From the NCBI GenBank assembly GCA_023460395.1, contig JAEWQB010000018.1:137554-201553 (forward strand): a DNA stretch of 64,000 nt. The letters run 5' to 3'. A model generated the notes under the pieces. That model did not search any database and was not told the DNA's origin. It saw only the letters and a program-made list of their open reading frames with translations. A program made the translations under genes and the position numbers. Positions within the stretch are counted from its first letter, which is position 1. Each line of letters opens with the position of its first letter. The DNA comes from Pseudomonadota bacterium. GTDB taxonomy: Bacteria; Desulfobacterota; Desulfovibrionia; Desulfovibrionales; Desulfovibrionaceae. Below are positions 35,619 through 43,025 of this stretch, piece after piece.

Positions 35619-35725
35619 ACACAACCATAGTGGAAAACGATGCTCCCGAGCTTTTTAGTGTGAGTAGATATAAAAACTAATGCGGCGGCAGATTCGAGCA
35701 ATTGTACCCAGATGGAAGAACAAGC

Positions 35726-36322
35726 ATGAATAATCGTTGTGATCCATTGATACTGACTGATGATGACATCCTTGATGCAATGCAAGCCATGCAGGGCTTT
35801 GTGGACATTACGCCAGGGACGTTCAAGGAAATCTATTTGCTTTCATATGAACTGGCTTTGAAAAGAATCAGGGCAGTTGGAAAAGCGAAAGAGATTATGA
35901 CTACTCCCGTCCACTACCTGAGCAAAGAAATGAACCTGACGGAAGCAGCTTCTTTCATGGCCGAACGTGGGATCAGTGGCGCCCCGGTCATTGACGACAC
36001 GGGACTGGTCTGTGGAGTTGTTTCGGAAAAAGACTTTCTTCGAAAGATGGGATTGCCCATAACCGCAGGGATAATGTCCGTTGTCGGAGAGTGTTTGGCA
36101 ATCAACAGATGTCTGGTTTCCGACCTGCGGGAAAGTTATGTTCATGAACTAATGAGCCATCCTCCCATTATCACGTATGCAGAGACGACGTTGGCCGAAA
36201 TTTCACAGATATTCATGTCGCATTCCATAAATCGAATACCAATTTGCAACGACGACGGGTCTCCGCTTGGTATCGTTACGAGAACCGACCTCGTCAGTTC
36301 CCTATGTCAGATGGTGGAATAG
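35726..36322 (+). CDS. CBS-domain pair protein
   Basis: A 198-residue cytoplasmic protein with two CBS domains (residues about 55-112 and 130-195: IMTTPVHYL...RGISGAPVID and LMSHPPIITY...NRIPICNDDGSPLGIVTRTDL). CBS pairs bind adenosine nucleotides and gate channels or enzymes. GGAAG precedes ATG 35726. Its stop is immediately followed by the start of the HPP membrane protein gene, so the two are cotranslated and the CBS protein probably regulates that membrane protein. CBS and HPP domains are fused in some bacteria. Confidence 0.88.
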   Translation: MNNRCDPLILTDDDILDAMQAMQGFVDITPGTFKEIYLLSYELALKRIRAVGKAKEIMTTPVHYLSKEMNLTEAASFMAERGISGAPVIDDTGLVCGVVSEKDFLRKMGLPITAGIMSVVGECLAINRCLVSDLRESYVHELMSHPPIITYAETTLAEISQIFMSHSINRIPICNDDGSPLGIVTRTDLVSSLCQMVE

Positions 36323-36859
36323 ATGAATATTTTTAAAAAAATGAAAGGAACTACGCAAAGCCCACCAATGGTCGGGAAAGCAGAAGTCTTGTGGTCGTGG
36401 GTTGGCGCTTTTTTGGGTATTGCGCTAGTCGGTGCTTTTCAATCAATGGTCGTCGATAGTTTAGGCTGCACCCTCCTCATTGGTTCTTTTGGGGCCACAG
36501 CGGTTCTGGTATATGGAGCTGTGCGAAGCCCATTAGCGCAGCCAAGAAATGTTCTCGGTGGACACGTTCTCTCGGCATTAGTTGGGGTGACTTCTTACCA
36601 AATCGCTGGGGATATAGTCTGGCTGGCGGCGGCTCTGGCCGTTTCAACTGCTATTGCGCTAATGCACGTAACGAGAACCTTGCATCCTCCGGGAGGAGCG
36701 ACAGCTCTTATCGCAGTGATTGGAGGTAACTCAATACATCAATTGGGATCTCTTTATGCGCTTATTCCAGTTGGACTCGGAGCGCTCCTTCTTCTGGCGG
36801 TAGCTCTTGTGATCAATAATATTGCACCCCACAGGCGCTATCCTGAATTTTGGTTGTAG
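36323..36859 (+). CDS. HPP-family integral membrane protein (possible nitrite transporter)
   Basis: A 178-residue protein with four to five hydrophobic segments and the family signature TLHPPGGATAL at about 130-140, plus LIGSFGATAVLVYGA. Plant and cyanobacterial HPP proteins have been reported to move nitrite; that role is inferred here from the family and from nrfHA and norZ nearby. The ATG directly abuts the CBS gene stop, with no gap. It ends about 40 bases before the IS element, which may have removed further genes. Confidence 0.85.
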   Translation: MNIFKKMKGTTQSPPMVGKAEVLWSWVGAFLGIALVGAFQSMVVDSLGCTLLIGSFGATAVLVYGAVRSPLAQPRNVLGGHVLSALVGVTSYQIAGDIVWLAAALAVSTAIALMHVTRTLHPPGGATALIAVIGGNSIHQLGSLYALIPVGLGALLLLAVALVINNIAPHRRYPEFWL

Positions 36860-36899
36860 TGGAAAAGGTCAAAGCGGACGCTTTTCAAATCAACACAGA

Positions 36900-36939
36900 C
36901 TGATCCTGCTACGGAGTTGTGGACACGGAGTTAAGCCAC
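36900..36939 (+). repeat. Left terminal inverted repeat of the IS
   Basis: Pairs with 38131-38170. The outer block CTGATCCT.CTAC and inner block GTTAAGCCAC are conserved, and the middle diverges. Confidence 0.8.
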
Positions 36940-36965
36940 TATCCTGAATCAAACAGGAGCAGCGG

Positions 36966-37267
36966 ATGAGTAACATGCTACGAATGTAAGGTGATGAGTT
37001 TAAACAAAATTGTTTCATGTAGGCAGGGGGCCCTGGACGCTCGGTTTCCGAAGTTGCTGAAAGCTTGGGGATCGGTCCAGACCTCATATATCGATGGGAT
37101 CGTGAGCTGCGCGGACAAGGCCAAATCGCCTTTCCTGGCCACAGCATACCGGCTTTGACCGATGAACAGCGAAGAATCAAGGAGCTGGAGAAAAAACTGA
37201 GGGATGCAGAGATTGAGCGAGACATCCTAAAAAAGCCTTGGCCATCTTCAGCAAAGCACCGAATTGA
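36966..37267 (+). pseudogene. IS3 orfA remnant
   Basis: The HTH leader peptide of the transposase (GRSVSEVAESLGIGPDLIYRWDREL and the leucine-zipper part RIKELEKKLRDAEIERDIL). A TAA at 36987 and a TAG at 37020 interrupt it. The slippery A-run at 37229-37234 has six A; seven would restore the usual ending KALAIFSKAPN before the TGA at 37265. It cannot encode a working OrfA. Confidence 0.8.
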
Positions 37268-38109
37268 TATTCCGGATTGTACACGAAAACCGCTCGTCGT
37301 TTTCGGTGAAGAAGATGTGCCATGCTCTCCGTGTTTCTCAGAGCGGTTACTACACGTGGACGGTGCGGGCAGCATCAAGGCGAGCGCAAGAGAATGTGCT
37401 CCTACGGAAAAGAATTGCCGAGTTGTATGCGGAGCATGGAGGTATGGCGGGAAGTCCGATGATTACGGGGGACTTGCGTGCTGAAGAATCATTTCGAAAC
37501 GTCAGCCGCCCCCGCGTGGCGCGGCATATGCGCAGCATGGCATTGCGTTGCCGGACAAACAGAAAATTCGTTGTAACGACGGATTCAACTCATTCAGAGC
37601 CAGTGGCTTCAAATATTTTGAATCGGCAGTTCACGGCAACTGCTCCTAACAAGACATGGGTGACGGACATCACCTATCTCAAGGTCGGAAGACGATGGCA
37701 CTACCTTACGGTCTTTATTGATTTATATTCACGGATTGTTGTGGGATGGGATCTCAGCGATTCACTAGAGCGGCACTCCGTTATACATGCCTTTCAAAAG
37801 GCAATCGTGCGTCGCAGGCCTGCTGTCGGACTGTTGGTTCACAGCGATCGCGGTATCCAATATGCGAGCAAGGATTTCAGGGCAAGACTCAAGCTGAACG
37901 GCTGCATTCAAAGCATGAGCAGGAAGGGCAACTGCTGGGATAATGCGGTCGCCGAGTCGTTCTTCCACACACTGAAAACACAGTTCATACGGCATCATAA
38001 GTTTTTGACCCGTTACGAGGCAGAGTTGGCTTTGTTTCAATACATCGAAGCCTACTACAACCGCAGGAGACGGCATTCATCAAAAGGTTGGATGTCTCCG
38101 GCAGAATAA
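37264..38109 (+). CDS. IS3-family transposase OrfB
   Basis: The DDE catalytic part, 281 residues. The acidic triad is visible: Asp in WVTDITYLKV, Asp in LLVHSDRGIQY and Glu in DNAVAESFFHTLK, with the K/R seven residues later. A TTG start overlaps the orfA stop (TTGA), suggesting frameshift or reinitiation. A TAA at 38107 interrupts SPAE; the frame then continues ERQAYQKVA to a second stop, so the last ten residues have been lost. Catalysis might survive, but without OrfA mobility is unlikely. Confidence 0.85.
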   Translation: MIFRIVHENRSSFSVKKMCHALRVSQSGYYTWTVRAASRRAQENVLLRKRIAELYAEHGGMAGSPMITGDLRAEESFRNVSRPRVARHMRSMALRCRTNRKFVVTTDSTHSEPVASNILNRQFTATAPNKTWVTDITYLKVGRRWHYLTVFIDLYSRIVVGWDLSDSLERHSVIHAFQKAIVRRRPAVGLLVHSDRGIQYASKDFRARLKLNGCIQSMSRKGNCWDNAVAESFFHTLKTQFIRHHKFLTRYEAELALFQYIEAYYNRRRRHSSKGWMSPAE

Positions 38110-38130
38110 GAACGTCAGGCATATCAAAAA

Positions 38131-38170
38131 GTGGCTTAACCTGTTCTCCTCGAATATGTAGTAGGATCAG
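38131..38170 (-). repeat. Right terminal inverted repeat of the IS
   Basis: Mate of 36900-36939; it overlaps the end of the extended orfB frame. Confidence 0.8.
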
Positions 38171-39066
38171 GGTATGACAATTACCCCAGCCCCTGGATTC
38201 TCTCGAAAAGCGTGTTTTTTGAGGGGGGAGGAGGGCAAAAATCAAGTTTTGGTCTATTCTTTGGACACAACAAAGCCTACCAACTGACGATTTGTCGAGC
38301 GAGTTTCATCACGAGCGCAAATTCTTGCGCTATACTCGGGACTCCTCGTCAGAGGCAATTTTAAAAAGAGTCTGTTGGTTCGATTTTTGCCACCTCTCCT
38401 TTTGAGGTTATCAACACCCAGTTCTGATTCAACAGGGGACAATACCGAGACACGGCTCCTTTCAGTCGTGTAATTGGGTGCAATAAGAACGGGGACTGTT
38501 TTCCTTCAACTGGTACCGCACAGTTTCTCCAAGGCGGCCATCATCACGGGAGTCAAACATTCCGACCTCTGACGCTTATGTATTCAGCGCACTAACGGGA
38601 ACGGGGCCGCATGTCACTGCTTGCTGTTCCCCAAGAATAGGCGAATGTCTTGCGATAATTTCTCCTTTTAGAACTGCGGTTGAGACCACCGATGTAGCCT
38701 GGTTCCACTGGGACGCTACTCCAGCAGGCCTTGTCCATCAGGTTAAAGATCATATACCTTCCCGCGAAAAACGTGGCAAATCGTCCAGTGATACACTGGG
38801 AAGGTGAAGCCGAATATTTTGGCTCGCTTTGCCCTTCTTCACAATGCGGACGTCCACCTTCAAGGTGTAGCAAGGGGCTATTGCAAACAAAACTGATATG
38901 ATACACTATCTAGACTGATGTCAGGAGGTGGATCTCCAAGGGGCTTCCTCAGGCCGTTAGCATCCGCTGGGGGTACGGTTTAGCAGGGCAATTCCAACCC
39001 CGCCTCCTGTTCGAAATTATTCTTTCCAAAAGACAAGCTGAGACTGAAAAACGGGGAGGCTGGGGC
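38170..39066. other. Non-coding, degenerate stretch with a possible transposase scrap
   Basis: No intact gene. On the minus strand at 38592-38906 a 104-codon frame contains RPHC and VEPGYIGGLNRSSKRR, which could be an eroded IS1595/ISXO2 transposase (usual VEVDETYIGG), but most of the protein is missing. The rest carries only short unrelated frames. Confidence 0.35.
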
Positions 39067-40095
39067 ATGAGCAAACCGGGAACCTATGGTCCCCCGTACA
39101 CCATCACTTCAGAGATTCTGAACCATGTTGCTGCCATCAGCGAGGCTGTAGGACGGTTGGCCGTGCTTTCCGATCAGATGAAATCTCTTCGCTTGCGTCG
39201 CATCAACCGCATCCGCACCATCCACGGTTCGTTAGCCATCGAGGGCAACACCCTGAGTGAAGCGCAGGTAACCGCAATCCTCGACGGCAAACGCATTATT
39301 GCGCCCCCCCGCGAGGTGCAGGAGGTAAAGAATGCCTTGGCTGCTTACGACCATTTCGCCACATGGAAGCCGGAGATGGAAAAAGACCTGCTGGAGGCTC
39401 ACCGAATTCTGATGTCCGGGCTGGTCGACGAGGCGGGGAGGTACCGGCGTGGCGGTGTGGGTGTGCTGGCAGGCCAACAAATAGTTCACATGGCCCCTCC
39501 CGCAGGCCGGATACCACAGCTTATGTCCGACCTGTTCGGTTGGTTGAGCGCCACCGATGCCCACCCGCTTATCGTTGGTTCAGTCTTTCACTACGAATTT
39601 GAATTCATCCACCCCTTCGCCGATGGCAACGGTCGCATGGGACGTCTGTGGCAAAGCCTTATCCTGTCCCGCTGGAATCCCTTGTTCGCCGATATCCCGG
39701 TGGAAAGCCTGGTCTTCGAGCATCAGGCCGAGTACTACCAGGCAATTCAGGAGAGCACCCAGCAGACAGACTCTGCCCCCTTCATCGCCTTCATGCTACG
39801 GATGATTCTGGAAACCGTGACTTCCTCCGCCCCTCAAGTCACCCCTCAAGTCACCCCCCAAGTCACCCCCCAAGTCGGCGAGCTGCTGGCGGTAGTCAAC
39901 GGAGACATGGGCCGCGAGGCTCTGCAATCCGCGCTGGGGCTTGCAGATCGTAAATCGTTCCGTGAACGCTACCTCAGACCGGCCTTGGACGATGGCCTGA
40001 TAGAAATGACGATCCCCGACAAGCCCAACAGCCGATTACAGAAATATCGCCTGACCGACAAAGGACGCCAGTTGGTAGAGTATCGCAAGAAATAG
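39067..40095 (+). CDS. Fic-domain protein (class II, self-inhibited)
   Basis: A 342-residue Fic enzyme, which would transfer AMP (or another group) to a target protein. The inhibitory helix SLAIEG at 55-60 matches [S/T]xxxE[G/N], so activity is repressed in cis. The active motif HPFADGNGR (182-190) is complete, with catalytic His182. Residues 256-271 are four copies of PQV(T/G) encoded by a 12-bp tandem repeat. After this linker, a C-terminal winged helix (DRKSFRERYLRPALDDGLIE) may bind DNA or the target. GGGGAGG precedes the ATG. It is a single gene with no antitoxin-like partner. Confidence 0.9.
   Translation: MSKPGTYGPPYTITSEILNHVAAISEAVGRLAVLSDQMKSLRLRRINRIRTIHGSLAIEGNTLSEAQVTAILDGKRIIAPPREVQEVKNALAAYDHFATWKPEMEKDLLEAHRILMSGLVDEAGRYRRGGVGVLAGQQIVHMAPPAGRIPQLMSDLFGWLSATDAHPLIVGSVFHYEFEFIHPFADGNGRMGRLWQSLILSRWNPLFADIPVESLVFEHQAEYYQAIQESTQQTDSAPFIAFMLRMILETVTSSAPQVTPQVTPQVTPQVGELLAVVNGDMGREALQSALGLADRKSFRERYLRPALDDGLIEMTIPDKPNSRLQKYRLTDKGRQLVEYRKK
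39831..39876 (+). repeat. 12-bp tandem repeat inside the Fic gene
   Basis: Nearly four units (CCTCAAGTCACC and variants) encoding Pro-Gln-Val-Thr. The in-frame unit length means copy-number changes alter the linker without breaking the protein. Confidence 0.85.
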
Positions 40096-40254
40096 GCTAC
40101 GACACGATTTGCGGACAAGCTCTGGTGAATAACGGGGAGACACAGATGACTGCGACCTTTGTCACGTCATCTGCGGCAAGATTCGATTACAAGTAAACGC
40201 ATCTTCGATGGGTCATGTAGCAATATGCGCAAGTAAAAAAACAGCTTAGCAATT

Positions 40255-40710
40255 CTATTGCTTGTAATACTCAAACAACGCATGGGCGATTTCTTCATCA
40301 GAAACTTTCTTCTGCTTACAGTCACAATAGTAGGCAAGCGCTGTTGGATTTGAAATAACATCCAAATGCATCCAGCAATTTTTTGATTTTCCACCCAACT
40401 CTTCACTAGAAAGAACCTTAGTAATGTTCCACAAACCTTCTACACTGAGTCCATACCGCTTAACAATATTTACAATTTGAGGATCTTGTATGCAAAGATC
40501 GATATACTCAAGCTTAGCGGCCCTTCCTCGTAATTCTTTTGCCTCCTGGGAATTTGGATTATTTGACACTTCTTCTAAGTCTTCCATAAACATTTCCATT
40601 AATCCTGCACCAGATTGAATACGTGCAAGATCTTGACACAACTCATTTTGAAGTTTTTCCAATTGTGGACGCCTACCGTTTTTGCCAAGAAGTTTTGAAA
40701 ATAACCCCAT
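40255..40710 (-). CDS. Hypothetical cytoplasmic protein
   Basis: 151 residues, starting with a short basic stretch (SKLLGKNGRRP) and then an acidic helical region (MEMFMEDLEEVS). No family is recognised. It starts four bases after the stop of the small membrane protein gene, so the two are a translational pair. AT-richer than the flanking core. Confidence 0.65.
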   Translation of the reverse strand: MGLFSKLLGKNGRRPQLEKLQNELCQDLARIQSGAGLMEMFMEDLEEVSNNPNSQEAKELRGRAAKLEYIDLCIQDPQIVNIVKRYGLSVEGLWNITKVLSSEELGGKSKNCWMHLDVISNPTALAYYCDCKQKKVSDEEIAHALFEYYKQ

Positions 40711-40714
40711 TTCA

Positions 40715-40954
40715 TTATCTCTCTAAAACTAATCCGCCAGAAATTACAGATGCAAGAATCCATGCAGCTACCCAAGTTATAAATTGATGCACCCAGGGAT
40801 TTCCTGGATCAACACCTGCATCAAGCTGTTTAAGGCTATTACTTGACCAAACCTGATTTCCTACAAAGGTGACTACAAAAAAGCCCACCTCTCCCAATAG
40901 TCCAAGTTGCATTCCTGCCAATATTGCAAGTAAAACTGAAAAAACAAGAGCCAT
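40715..40954 (-). CDS. Small membrane protein
   Basis: 79 residues with two membrane segments: LVFSVLLAILAGMQLGLLG and, at the C-terminus, FITWVAAWILASVISGG. A polar loop lies between them. It is the first gene of a two-gene unit between Fic and the integrase. Function unknown; a membrane partner of the following soluble protein is plausible. Confidence 0.65.
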   Translation of the reverse strand: MALVFSVLLAILAGMQLGLLGEVGFFVVTFVGNQVWSSNSLKQLDAGVDPGNPWVHQFITWVAAWILASVISGGLVLER

Positions 40955-41070
40955 ATGGGCAAGCTATATGCAGCCCACCGGCTGCGTACGCGTTGGCTCC
41001 AGATAAGCGGCCCTCAATCCGTTGGCCTGAGCATTGCGACAAGCGCATCAAGGAACCAGTCGAAATGAAA

Positions 41071-42384
41071 CTACGCACCACCCGCCGCTCTAAAAGGAAG
41101 CACCTTCGCTTCGGTAGGCGTGAGCACGCTTTCCAGAACGGACATGGCCCGCTTCTTCACCTTGTCTTCGCTGTGCTGGTAACGCAACGCCATGGCAGCC
41201 GTCTTCCAGCCGCCAACGTCCATCAGATCGCGTAACGGTATTCCGGACTGTGCCATGCGGGTCGCCGCCGTATGCCGCAGCGTGTGGAAGACTACCCGAT
41301 CATGCACCGCCCGGCCTTCATTCAGGCCGAGTTCTTCAACCACAGCCTTATACGCGCCGGGGGCTTCACAGTAAGGCCTCCCGAATCGGCTCAAAAATAC
41401 ATGATCCGATGGCCCCCGCTGTCCGATCTGTCTAAGCATTTCGACGAGGCTGTCTGATATTGGCAAGGAACGGCTTTCCTTGTTCTTGGTCTGATAGAAG
41501 GTGATTGCAGGCAGCCCGAGATCCACCGCAGCCCATCTCAGGTTAAAGGCTTCGCTGGCGCGGCAGCCCGTGAGCGCACAGAAGAGCGTAAAGCGGTAGT
41601 CTTCAGTGCACCGGTCACGCAATTTGTCCAGAATGGTGGACAACTCATTCCGCGAGAGAACCCTGGTACGCCTGCTGTCATCACTGCTGTGCGCAGCCCC
41701 GATGATCTTCCCACTGGGAGGCGCAGCCTTGACCACCTTGCGTGCAAACGCATGGTTGAGCAGTTGCCGGAGTGTCAGGCACACATATTGACGTGTGCGG
41801 GGGGCGAGCCCCGCCTTGGTCATGACATTCAGGAAGTAGTCCCAAGTATCCAGGTCAATGTCCTTGATGGGCATGGAGCCCAGATAGGGGTGCAGCCATT
41901 TCTTATAGTGGGATATTTCCTTGTCGAGGCTTTGAGGCTGCTTCTTCCGCGCTGCTGTCTCCAGATACTGTGGCCAGTACGCTTCAAGGGTGACGGACTC
42001 CCTCAGTTCTTGCGCAAGCAATGCATCCTCGGTCTCCCGGCGACGCTTCTCTAACGCCACCTGCCGCTCCAGTTCGCGCCTGGGGTCCAGGCCCTTCTTG
42101 ACCAGGTCACCCATTTCGACGCGCCGCAGGCGCGCCTGTCGCAAGGTAAGGGCAACATCAGTCTGGCCTTCCTCTTCTCCGGCACGGGCGACCCTGCCTA
42201 GCTTCATACGCCGTTTCTTACCCGCCTCATCGAACCATTGAAGATACCATTCCGCAGCAACAACATTCTTCCGGGGGCTAATGCGCAGGTAGAGCCTGCC
42301 TTCTCCTCTTCCTCCGTCTCCGTCCGGTACAAAGACGGACTTCGCTTCACGGATAAGTTTCTTCACAGTACTGTCGGTCAACAT
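41071..42384 (-). CDS. Tyrosine recombinase / site-specific integrase of the island
   Basis: A 437-residue P4-type integrase. An N-terminal arm-binding domain (DUF4102-like, LTDSTVKKLI...RLYLRISP) and a SAM-like core-binding domain (YWPQYLETAARK) precede the catalytic domain. Catalytic residues are Arg in TGCRASEAF, Lys in TKNKESRSL, HTLRH, Trp (in GGWKT, replacing the usual His) and nucleophile Tyr in ALRYQHS. ATG 42384 follows GAGG; the extension to 42399 lacks a site. It lies 174 bases from the right attachment site, as expected for the integrase of a tRNA island. Confidence 0.95.
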   Translation of the reverse strand: MLTDSTVKKLIREAKSVFVPDGDGGRGEGRLYLRISPRKNVVAAEWYLQWFDEAGKKRRMKLGRVARAGEEEGQTDVALTLRQARLRRVEMGDLVKKGLDPRRELERQVALEKRRRETEDALLAQELRESVTLEAYWPQYLETAARKKQPQSLDKEISHYKKWLHPYLGSMPIKDIDLDTWDYFLNVMTKAGLAPRTRQYVCLTLRQLLNHAFARKVVKAAPPSGKIIGAAHSSDDSRRTRVLSRNELSTILDKLRDRCTEDYRFTLFCALTGCRASEAFNLRWAAVDLGLPAITFYQTKNKESRSLPISDSLVEMLRQIGQRGPSDHVFLSRFGRPYCEAPGAYKAVVEELGLNEGRAVHDRVVFHTLRHTAATRMAQSGIPLRDLMDVGGWKTAAMALRYQHSEDKVKKRAMSVLESVLTPTEAKVLPFRAAGGA

Positions 42385-42403
42385 GGTCACCCTCCTCAAA
42401 ATC

Positions 42404-42426
42404 TGGTGTCAGTTTTGGTGTCAGTT
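42404..42426. promoter_or_regulatory. Tandem TGGTGTCAGTT repeat upstream of the integrase
   Basis: Two copies of TGGTGTCAGTT with a 12-base period, 20 bases upstream of the integrase start and between it and the attachment site. They may be arm-type integrase sites or an operator that autoregulates the gene. Confidence 0.55.
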
Positions 42427-42516
42427 AGCTACGGAAAACCAGTGATTTCCCGTGCAGCACCGTGAACCTTAGCATGCTGGCAATTTTAAATCAATTCAGC
42501 ATGTTATATTCATCTA

Positions 42517-42540
42517 GTGACACTCTGTGACGCACTGTGA
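42517..42540. promoter_or_regulatory. Phased GTGA repeats beside attR
   Basis: Three GTGA elements at a 10-base spacing (42517, 42527, 42537), ending 17 bases before the attachment core. Phasing on one DNA face fits integrase or excisionase arm sites. Confidence 0.5.
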
Positions 42541-42557
42541 AGGTGGCCTTTTCCAAT

Positions 42558-42612
42558 CTTAAAATCTCTCGGCCTTCGGGCTGTACGGGTTCAAGTCCCG
42601 TCCCGGGTACCA
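42558..42612 (+). repeat. Right attachment site (attR), tRNA-Leu 3' remnant
   Basis: Copy of 11197-11251 with one difference (C42604 for T). It is the displaced 3' half of the original tRNA gene including encoded CCA, with no 5' half. Confidence 0.93.
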
Positions 42613-42613
42613 T

Positions 42614-42667
42614 TGGAATACTAAAAGGCTCGCAACCAGAGTGGTTGTGAGCCTTTTAGTATTCCAA
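42614..42667. terminator. Original tRNA-Leu terminator, displaced
   Basis: A 54-base near-perfect inverted repeat with a GAG loop and a single G-U pair. It stands at the same distance from the CCA as the hairpin after the intact tRNA and would have ended the tRNA transcript before the island entered. Confidence 0.8.
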
Positions 42668-43025
42668 TGAATTCCACGACAGTTTCGGACGGGCGGAAAA
42701 GGCAGAGCGGTCCTCATTCTTATGGAGTCTATCAGAAAGAAGAGCCTAACATCCTAAGTGGAAAGTGTTTGCACAATAAATTCAGGGAGGGGGGGCATGT
42801 CCTTTCCGCTAGCGTCGGCTTCCGCAAACAGCCCTTACGGCTCTCGCGGCTCAATGCACACGGTGCCGCCCCCGTTACCCGGTTCCTTCTGTTAAGGAAA
42901 AACCGGGGTAAGCCACGCTGAACATTGTCCGTCCAGCGGGACAGGAAACGGCACCGTGCCGGAAACTTTATCGCGTAAGCCGGAAGTATCCGTTCATAAC
43001 CGCGGGGGCATCACGCCTGCCCGCA
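42668..43025. other. Intergenic region between attR and the autotransporter
   Basis: 358 bases without a convincing gene. An imperfect hairpin (CGGTTCCTT with AAGGAAAAACCGG, about 42878-42908) and a CGGCACCGTGCCG palindrome (about 42951-42963) are present; one may end the autotransporter transcript on the minus strand. Confidence 0.45.

Larger units (their letters stand above)
36901..38169 (+). mobile_element. IS3-family insertion sequence, decayed
   Basis: About 1.27 kb, from TGATCCT to AGGATCA, with imperfect terminal inverted repeats of about 40 bases (12 of the outer 13 and 11 of the inner 12 positions match). It carries overlapping orfA and orfB. OrfA has two in-frame stops and a short A-run; orfB ends early. 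No target duplication is visible (GAC to the left, GGG to the right), so the copy is old or its flank was rearranged. Confidence 0.88.
11197..42612. mobile_element. tRNA-Leu genomic island, about 31 kb
   Basis: Bounded by the tRNA 3'-half repeats, with an integrase gene 174 bases inside the right end. The left part (11300-13900) is markedly AT-rich compared with the flanking genes. Cargo includes a PHP-ABC ATPase pair, a DUF3150/VWA set, an inovirus Gp2-like gene, signalling genes, a BCCT transporter, a nitrosative-stress block, an IS3 element and a Fic gene. No conjugation relaxase or type IV secretion genes are present, so it is an integrative but not self-transmissible element, or a decayed one. 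Confidence 0.9.
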
